Source: an uncultured Geobacteraceae bacterium (lineage in GTDB: Bacteria; Desulfobacterota; Desulfuromonadia; Geobacterales; Pseudopelobacteraceae). Taken from it: a stretch of 64,000 nucleotides of DNA. Where the stretch lies: the NCBI GenBank assembly GCA_903875605.1, contig CAIQWT010000018.1, positions 1 through 64,000 on the forward strand, written 5' to 3'. Below are positions 56,068 to 64,000 of this stretch, piece by piece. Numbering within the stretch: the first letter of the stretch is position 1; each line of letters starts with the position of its first letter. The notes beneath the pieces were generated by a model, which was given only the letters and a program-made list of their open reading frames with translations, made no database searches and was not told the origin of the DNA. The translations under genes were made by a program, and so were the position numbers.

Positions 56068-57042
56068 TCAGCCGTATAAGCTGTTGCTAAGATGGCAAGC
56101 TGCTGCATGGCCGTCTGCATATTCTACCATGTCGGGAATTTCATGGCGACAGATGTCAATTGCGTGGCGGCAGCGAGGATGAAATCTACACCCCGATGGG
56201 ATAGATAGCGCTGAAGGTAAGTCATCCTGCAGTAAAACTATTTTTACTGCAGTAGATGTATGTAAACCTGGAATTGATGCGATGAGGGCCTCCGTATACG
56301 GATGCCTGCAAACTTTAAACAGTTCTGCAGGAGGCCCGCACTCAACTATTGAGCCGAGATACATAATAATGATTCGGTCACAGATATGTCGTAATATCAG
56401 CAAATTGTGTGAGACAATCATCATGGTTAATGAATAGTCGATCTTCATCTGCAGAAGGATGTTTATGATCTGTGCTTGAATTGATATGTCGAGAGAAGAT
56501 ACCGGCTCATCAGCAATTAGGATCTCTGGAGATGCAGCCAAAGCACGAGCAATGCCGATTCTCTGGCGTTGACCACCAGAAAATTCATCTGGAAAACGAT
56601 TGGCCGCATCTTTTGATAAGCCGACTGCAGACATGATGCGCTCAAGCTCAGCCTGTTGGAGAAGTGCGGGCATGCCGGCTATTTTTAACGGTTCCGAGAT
56701 GCTGTCAGCTATCCGCATTCTTGGGTTCAGTGATGAAAATGGATCCTGAAAAATCATCTGCGTTTTACGGCGAAAGAATGTCTTCTCATGCTGGCTGAGT
56801 TGTGACAACGGTGTGCCATTATAATGGACTTTCCCAGCGTCAGGCATCAGAAGGCCAGCCATTATTTTTGCCAGTGTTGACTTGCCACAACCAGATTCAC
56901 CGGCAATTCCCAGGGTTTCACCGGTTGAAAGATGCAATGATACTCGATCCAGTGCTGTCAGTAAACGAGAGGAATGTCCGCGAGTCGTTACTTTGAACTT
57001 TTTCTGCAGATCAACTGCGCTAATAATAGGGTGCGGTTTCAT
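56068..57042 (-). CDS. Oligopeptide/dipeptide ABC transporter ATPase, OppF/DppF type
   Basis: A 324-residue ATPase: Walker A GESGCGKST, Q-loop MIFQDPFSSLNPRM, signature FSGGQRQRIGIA, Walker B ILIADEPVSSLD, H-loop VSHN, and a C-terminal oligopeptide-transporter tail with paired Cys (FHPRCRHAIDIC). The ATG at 57042 overlaps the stop of the partner gene (ATGA) and is preferred over upstream ATGs at 57048 and 57057. No permease or substrate-binding gene is nearby. Confidence 0.88.
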   Translation of the reverse strand: MKPHPIISAVDLQKKFKVTTRGHSSRLLTALDRVSLHLSTGETLGIAGESGCGKSTLAKIMAGLLMPDAGKVHYNGTPLSQLSQHEKTFFRRKTQMIFQDPFSSLNPRMRIADSISEPLKIAGMPALLQQAELERIMSAVGLSKDAANRFPDEFSGGQRQRIGIARALAASPEILIADEPVSSLDISIQAQIINILLQMKIDYSLTMMIVSHNLLILRHICDRIIIMYLGSIVECGPPAELFKVCRHPYTEALIASIPGLHTSTAVKIVLLQDDLPSALSIPSGCRFHPRCRHAIDICRHEIPDMVEYADGHAAACHLSNSLYG

Positions 57043-58001
57043 GAGCATTTCCAACATCTAATTATATGTAACGGTCTGATTTCTCTGAGATACTGCGTTT
57101 CTGTGCGGCACTCAAAAGTTGCAATCGGACAGCGCTCAGCAAAGCTGCAGCCACCGGCAGACGCAGTCCTGATGTTTAGCTGACCGGGTAGGGTGGGCAG
57201 TGGTTTGCCTGGTTCGGCGTATTGCGGCAGAGAGGCCAGAAGTGCCTGCGTGTATGGGTGACGCGGAGTCGATAGGAGTGTAGCGGTGGGAGCCGACTCA
57301 ACAACCTGACCGGCATACATTACAGCTGTGTGATCGGCGCGTTCGGCTACTATTCCCAAATCGTGGGTAATTAGCAAAATTGACAGGCCGCTTGCCCTTC
57401 TCTGTGAGTCTAGAAGTTCCAGTATCTGTGCCTGAATGGTGACATCCAATGCGGTAGTCGGTTCATCAGCAACCAGTAACGAGGGGCGACACGCAAGAGC
57501 CATGGCAATCATAACCCGCTGTCGCATCCCGCCACTCAGTTGGTGAGGGTAATCACGCATTCTGTCATCGGCAGATGGAATGCCGACGTTTGTCAGCAGC
57601 TTGATTCCTTGCTCCTGAGCATCACTCCGGGATAAGCCCAGATGCAGAATCAGTGGCTCACAAAGCTGGTCAGCAATACGCAGCACCGGATTGAGTGACG
57701 TCATCGGTTCCTGAAATACCATTGAAATACGTCTTCCACGGATACTGCGTAAAGACACTTCCGGGATATTCAACAGATGTTGTCCCTCAAAAACTATTTC
57801 TCCAGAAGTTATTAAGCCGGGCGGTGGAACAAGCCGCATAATGGAGAGTGCTGTCACGGTCTTTCCAGACCCTGATTCTCCTACAAGTGCTAATACGGAT
57901 CCGGTTGACAGAGAGAGAGAAATACCCCTGACAGCATTAAATGTACCTTCATATGTTGGAAAGGAGACATGGAGGTTGCTAATTGATAGTAGTTCAGTCA
58001 C
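57039..58001 (-). CDS. Oligopeptide/dipeptide ABC transporter ATPase, OppD/DppD type
   Basis: A 320-residue ATPase: Walker [22 protein letters not shown]-loop, signature [12 protein letters not shown], Walker [13 protein letters not shown], and the C-terminal Cys-containing tail ([14 protein letters not shown]). The start is GTG at 58001 with a weak ribosome site. It begins 30 nt after the HD-GYP gene and overlaps the OppF-type gene, so all three are probably co-transcribed. Confidence 0.88.
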   Translation of the reverse strand: MTELLSISNLHVSFPTYEGTFNAVRGISLSLSTGSVLALVGESGSGKTVTALSIMRLVPPPGLITSGEIVFEGQHLLNIPEVSLRSIRGRRISMVFQEPMTSLNPVLRIADQLCEPLILHLGLSRSDAQEQGIKLLTNVGIPSADDRMRDYPHQLSGGMRQRVMIAMALACRPSLLVADEPTTALDVTIQAQILELLDSQRRASGLSILLITHDLGIVAERADHTAVMYAGQVVESAPTATLLSTPRHPYTQALLASLPQYAEPGKPLPTLPGQLNIRTASAGGCSFAERCPIATFECRTETQYLREIRPLHIIRCWKCS

Positions 58002-58031
58002 GGGAAGCTCAATGAAGAATAGGGAGTCGTG

Positions 58032-60122
58032 TCAGCCACGCAAAGCTGTTTGAGAAACAGCTGAACTATTATCATGACGTGAAGCAAAAAAGATACCTTC
58101 TTCAAGGATGGATGTAAAAATTTCGACAATTGCAGGATCAAACTGTGTTCCGGAATTTTCAGATAACTCGGTAATAGCAACTTCCAACGAGAGTGCTTTC
58201 CTGTAGGGGCGATCTGATGTCATTGCATCAAACGCATCTGCTACGCCAATTATACGAGATTCGATTAGCTGATCAACGCATTTGATTCGCCCTGGATATC
58301 CCATGCCGTCAAAGCGCTCGTGATGTTGGCCGATGCAGGTACGGACATCCCTCAGAAATTCAATCGGCTCAAGAATCTTCATGCCAATCACTGGATGTAA
58401 CTGAAGTTCGCTCACATCATGTGATGACAGTTTACCTTCTTTGTGCAACAGGCTGAGATCGATGCCAATTTTCCCGATGTCGTGTAAAATTGCAGCCCGC
58501 TCGAGGATTTGCAGCCGATCAACAGAAAGATTAAATCTGCGTCCTATTTCCACGCTATAGCGGGTAACCCGCTCAGAGTGACCCTTAGTGTAGCTGTCGC
58601 TGGCCTCAATAGCTGTTACGAGGGCCTGAATAGTGTTCAGATATGTTTGCTGCTGTTCGTCATACAGAGTCGCATTCTTTATGGCAATTGCAGCCTGAGC
58701 AGCAATGGTTGTAAGCATTTCCAATTCGGATGAATAAAACTGTGAATTATCCGATTTGTTAACGACACTAATGGTCCCTATAATCTCATCCATGACCATC
58801 AGCGGGGCGCATATTAATGTTTTGCGCTCGTAGCCCAGTTCACTGAAACGGTCGAACTGCGGTGTCTGGTTTATGTCGGCTATCAGCAGAGGTTTGCGGT
58901 TGTTGATAACCCATGTAGAAACGCTGGTCTCCTTCATGGTGATAGCTTTTTGAGGCGCGATCAGTTTGCCATTGCCGATCAGGTTAGTAACATTCAGAGT
59001 TTTCAGATCTTTGTCATAAAGAATGATATAGCCAATCTGTGCATCCAGGGTTGTAGTTGTACTCCGGACAATAAGATTGAACAGACGATCAATATCCATG
59101 GTTGAATTGATAGCTAAGCCGATTTTGTATATCGTAGAAAGACGCTCAATAGCGTGCTCAAGATTCGAATTTTTCTGTTCAAGTTCGGCGGCAAGATCGG
59201 CAATTGTATAACTTGCCAGTTCTACCTCCTCGATACGCTCTTCAAGAGATACGTTCAAATTTTCAATCTCTTTAAGCTGCTCTTCTAGTCTCAGGTTCAT
59301 CAACTGAGTATCGTGATGGTGAGCCAGCTTCTCTTCGGCACGGGCAAGTTCACGTTCGTTTATCACTGTTATGTACATCAGATCTTTTAACTTAGCGGCC
59401 ATTGAGTTGAAGTGCAGAGAGAGGGTACTCATTTCGTTCGAACTTTGAATGGAACTGCTTACTTCAAAATTGCCGAGCTCGATCTGCTTCATGTCCGCAA
59501 TCAAAGAGCGGATCGGTTGATCAACATATAGGGTTAAAAAGGCAAAAATAGACCCGACAATCAGCATTATCATCACAGATGAGGAGAGGATGGAGTTCCT
59601 TTTCTCAGCTCGGATATAACTGGTTAATTCATGCAGAGATATTTCAGTTTCGATAATAGCTATGAATGGTTTTCGTGCGTCATGGCATCCATGACAATCA
59701 GGTGTATTCAGGATACGGGTGTATGAGTCGAGGTTGAAATCCTTATTAGTGAAATAAAAATGATTCTGTTTCGTATTAAAGATTTTTTCACGCTCTTCTT
59801 CAGAAAGTTCTTTGCCGATATCATTCTTATCAGCAGAATGAATAATCGTACCTTCCTGATCAATTATTCGCAGTTCTTTGATGTGATCATGGATTTTAGC
59901 GTCGTGCAAGATTTGATTTATTGCGGTTGTGTGGCCGGTTTTCATGGCGTTTTGGATGTTTGCTGCGACACTTTCACTCAACACTACGGAACTTTTTTCG
60001 ACAATTGATTCAATTACCATTTTCTGGTCGTTATAGTGATTCCACGACACAAAAGAAATAACGGCAATGACGATGAGTGAAACCATACCAACTATTTTAA
60101 TTTTAAGAGAATTTAAAATCAT
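58032..60122 (-). CDS. Membrane HD-GYP protein with periplasmic CxxCH heme motif, HAMP and GAF domains
   Basis: A 696-residue signalling protein. TM1 is about 7-26; the periplasmic domain (about 28-175) contains CHGCH (residues 143-147, DNA 59682-59696), a c-type heme attachment motif. TM2 is about 179-199, then HAMP (about 195-250), a coiled coil (about 255-330), GAF (about 345-485) and HD-GYP (about 495-680) with H547-D548 in ILHDIGKIG and HHERFDGMGYPG. It probably hydrolyses cyclic-di-GMP under redox or ligand control through the heme (inference). The ATG at 60122 is used; an in-frame TTG at 60137 also exists. Confidence 0.9.
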   Translation of the reverse strand: MILNSLKIKIVGMVSLIVIAVISFVSWNHYNDQKMVIESIVEKSSVVLSESVAANIQNAMKTGHTTAINQILHDAKIHDHIKELRIIDQEGTIIHSADKNDIGKELSEEEREKIFNTKQNHFYFTNKDFNLDSYTRILNTPDCHGCHDARKPFIAIIETEISLHELTSYIRAEKRNSILSSSVMIMLIVGSIFAFLTLYVDQPIRSLIADMKQIELGNFEVSSSIQSSNEMSTLSLHFNSMAAKLKDLMYITVINERELARAEEKLAHHHDTQLMNLRLEEQLKEIENLNVSLEERIEEVELASYTIADLAAELEQKNSNLEHAIERLSTIYKIGLAINSTMDIDRLFNLIVRSTTTTLDAQIGYIILYDKDLKTLNVTNLIGNGKLIAPQKAITMKETSVSTWVINNRKPLLIADINQTPQFDRFSELGYERKTLICAPLMVMDEIIGTISVVNKSDNSQFYSSELEMLTTIAAQAAIAIKNATLYDEQQQTYLNTIQALVTAIEASDSYTKGHSERVTRYSVEIGRRFNLSVDRLQILERAAILHDIGKIGIDLSLLHKEGKLSSHDVSELQLHPVIGMKILEPIEFLRDVRTCIGQHHERFDGMGYPGRIKCVDQLIESRIIGVADAFDAMTSDRPYRKALSLEVAITELSENSGTQFDPAIVEIFTSILEEGIFFASRHDNSSAVSQTALRG

Positions 60123-60494
60123 ATCAGATGCTCTCAAATATTAGTGAAGTGTCTTTTACCGCATTGCTTTGGCGATATAGCTAAAAACATAATATTATAA
60201 TACACTTATGTTGCGTTGAGTTGAGGCAGTAGGTTTAAAGAAATAAAAGCTGTAGCTACAGGTGTTTAATCCTGAATGTAACTATTCAATAAGGAAAAAA
60301 AGTTCAAATGTAACCGTATAAAACTTGATATTGTCAGCGGTTTACTGGTGCGCTGAACATTTTATACAGAATGTGTGCCAAATTAGCTGGCTGGAATTAC
60401 TAGCCTGTAATAACTAAAGAACAGGTAATCAAAAAAATTGACACAATGCGTCATTATGTGTTTTTATCCTCAGGTTTTGTGGCCATCGTATCGT
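60123..60494. other. Intergenic region between divergent HD-GYP and SpoIID-like genes
   Basis: About 370 nt with no gene. The minus strand has a TATAAT without a matching -35 upstream of the HD-GYP gene; the plus strand has a TTGACA-type promoter candidate near 60438. Nothing else recognised. Confidence 0.5.
60438..60467 (+). promoter_or_regulatory. Weak candidate promoter of the SpoIID-like gene
   Basis: Perfect TTGACA (60438-60443) and TTTTAT (60462-60467) with an 18-bp spacer. It coincides with an in-frame TTG, suggesting that the true start is the ATG at 60495. Confidence 0.27.
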
Positions 60495-61619
60495 ATGCGC
60501 ATATTTATCCTCATCTCCATGGTGATGGTTCTTCTATCGCTGTCTGGTTTGAGTAGGATAAATGCAGCCGTTTTGGATGAAACCATCCGGGTTGCTATAG
60601 TCAAATCCGCTTCCGAAATTTTGGTAGGTGGGGAAGGGCTTCTTGTCACAAAAGAGAACGGTGATGCGCTTATAATTGCGTTCCCCGTCACGGTAGCGCT
60701 GGCAAAGGATGGGATGCTGGTAGAAGGTAAGCTTTACAGGCGCCTCACGTTTTCAGCTTCCACTGCAGTCTATGTAAATAATAAGCCTTACCGAGGACTC
60801 GCGGAGTTGACCGTCTCAGAGAAGGGAATTCTGGTTATAAACCAGTTGCCTCTTGAGGAATACCTGGTCGGATTGATTAATTGTGAAATATCGTCTGCAT
60901 GGCCTATTGAGGCAGTAAAAGCGCAGGCGATTATCGCCAGAACATATGCTCTGAATAGAAAAATGGCTCGTATTACCTCACCGTACCATCTGGAATCTTC
61001 AGTTATTGATCAGGTCTATGAAGGAAGTTTGATCGAGGACAGTCGTGCCCGCCGTGCGGTTTCAGAAACAGAGGGTGAAGTACTGACTTTTGGCGGTGGA
61101 ATAATTCAAGCCTTTTACCACTCAAGTTGTGGCGGGCGGACTGAAGCGTCTGAGAATGTGTGGGGAACCCCGTTACCATATCTAAAAGGTGTTGAATGCC
61201 TGTATTGTCTGACAGCACCTTCTGCGACAATTTGGGAGTTCAAGTCCTCATTAAAAGATTTGGAAGATAAGCTGCGGACTGCAGGCTATAAAATATCAGG
61301 TCTATATGATATAAAACCGGGCGCGGTCAATTCGCGTGGCCGCTTGAAACAAGTCACTCTGATGGCATCAAAGGGTGGTGTTGCAATTAGTGGTGAGCAG
61401 TTTCGCAAAGCTATAGGTTATGCTGTTATTAAAAGTACACGTTTTACTGTAAAAAATACCAAAAATGAAATCAGCTTCTCTGGAAGCGGCAACGGGCATG
61501 GTGTGGGGTTATGCCAATGGGGAGCCAAACAGCGAGCACTTGACGGCTTCGGTTTTGGAGAGATTCTCTCTTACTATTACCCCGGCACGGAGTTGAAGAA
61601 GCTCTCTGATATTCGTTGA
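60495..61619 (+). CDS. SpoIID/LytB-domain protein
   Basis: A 374-residue exported protein: signal peptide (about 1-24, ending INA), then a SpoIID domain with LEEYLVGLINCEISSAWPIE and VKAQAIIARTYAL, FYHSSCGGRTEASENVWG, and GSGNGHGVGLCQWGAK followed by YYPGTELK. SpoIID-type enzymes are lytic transglycosylases acting on denuded glycan strands. In this lineage the gene commonly precedes queA-tgt. The start is placed at the ATG at 60495; a TTG at 60438 and an ATG at 60456 are in frame but do not give a signal peptide at the N-terminus. Confidence 0.88.
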   Translation: MRIFILISMVMVLLSLSGLSRINAAVLDETIRVAIVKSASEILVGGEGLLVTKENGDALIIAFPVTVALAKDGMLVEGKLYRRLTFSASTAVYVNNKPYRGLAELTVSEKGILVINQLPLEEYLVGLINCEISSAWPIEAVKAQAIIARTYALNRKMARITSPYHLESSVIDQVYEGSLIEDSRARRAVSETEGEVLTFGGGIIQAFYHSSCGGRTEASENVWGTPLPYLKGVECLYCLTAPSATIWEFKSSLKDLEDKLRTAGYKISGLYDIKPGAVNSRGRLKQVTLMASKGGVAISGEQFRKAIGYAVIKSTRFTVKNTKNEISFSGSGNGHGVGLCQWGAKQRALDGFGFGEILSYYYPGTELKKLSDIR

Positions 61620-61644
61620 CTGCAGGATTGATAGCAGGGATTGA

Positions 61645-63800
<2,156 letters not shown>

Positions 63801-63822
63801 ACTGAAAAGGGAGGATAATTAC

Positions 63823-64000
63823 ATGTTTGGATTGGCTTTTGCGATGGGGGGGGCACCTGGAGGGGCAGCAGGTGGTGCCGGTGGTGCCGGTGGTGGAATG
63901 GCGGCGTTTCAGCAGATAATTCCGCTTGTTTTCATGTTTGCAATTTTTTATTTTTTACTTATACGTCCGCAGCAGAAAAAGGCCAAGGAACACAAAGCTC
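63823..64000 (+). CDS. yajC: Sec translocase accessory subunit YajC, 5' part
   Basis: Open to the window end (59 codons). It starts MFGLAFAMGGAPGGAAGG, a Gly/Ala-rich N-terminus, followed by IIPLVFMFAIFYFLLIRPQQK, the conserved single membrane helix and RPQQKK motif of YajC. AAAGGGAGG precedes the ATG. secD and secF usually follow. Confidence 0.92.
   Translation, partial: MFGLAFAMGGAPGGAAGGAGGAGGGMAAFQQIIPLVFMFAIFYFLLIRPQQKKAKEHKA

Overview
The window looks like the chromosome of an anaerobic, Geobacter-like deltaproteobacterium (Desulfuromonadota). This is inferred from gene content and order, not from a database search. Indicators are a squalene-hopene cyclase next to hpnA and dxs, the rpsU-yqeY-cvpA-dnaG-rpoD block, spoIID-queA-tgt-yajC, glnB-glnA behind a sigma-54 promoter, a chemoreceptor fused to hemerythrin, and a membrane HD-GYP protein with a c-type heme motif in its periplasmic part. 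Base composition is moderate. Genes are dense and mostly housekeeping, with no insertion sequence and no CRISPR array.

Layout. 0-6.5 kb: the 5' part of a ferritin-like gene (minus), then a PEP synthase/PPDK regulator, an orphan response regulator, a membrane polyferredoxin, an RdgC-like protein, obgE and proB. 6.5-12.6 kb (minus): an extended macromolecular-synthesis operon rpsU-yqeY-cvpA-dnaG-rpoD followed by a secreted protein. 12.7-19.7 kb (minus): glyQ-glyS-(MCP-hemerythrin)-hisH-hisA-hisF-hisE, mostly with overlapping start and stop codons. 19.8-24.3 kb: a HAD phosphatase (minus) and gap, pgk, tpiA, secG.

24.4-32.6 kb is the most accessory part. A tRNA-Leu gene is followed by a frameshifted, truncated integrase. 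Next comes a cell-envelope cluster (FecR-domain protein, SLH lipoprotein, LPP20-like protein, transglutaminase with a TonB-like linker). Two tRNA-Arg genes and two more exported proteins close the region.

32.8-39.3 kb: hopanoid/isoprenoid genes shc-hpnA-dxs, then pyrF and rlmB. 39.4-42.3 kb: a two-domain class II aldolase and an M23 peptidase (minus), and a PilZ protein. 42.4-48.5 kb: glnB-glnA, M50 and M29 peptidases, two unknown genes, an HDOD protein and a tiny Cys-rich protein. 48.8-55.7 kb: nucleotide-sugar genes (rfbB, rfbD, a mannose-isomerase-type cupin, a guanylyltransferase) and a bioF-bioH-like-bioC set. 55.7-60.1 kb (minus): an ArsR regulator, two oligopeptide ABC ATPases and the heme-motif HD-GYP protein. 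60.5-64 kb: spoIID-like, queA, tgt and the start of yajC.

The least familiar parts are the envelope cluster at 25.1-30.7 kb, the HD-GYP protein, and the chemoreceptor inside the glycyl-tRNA synthetase/histidine operon. All functions are inferred from motifs and family knowledge.
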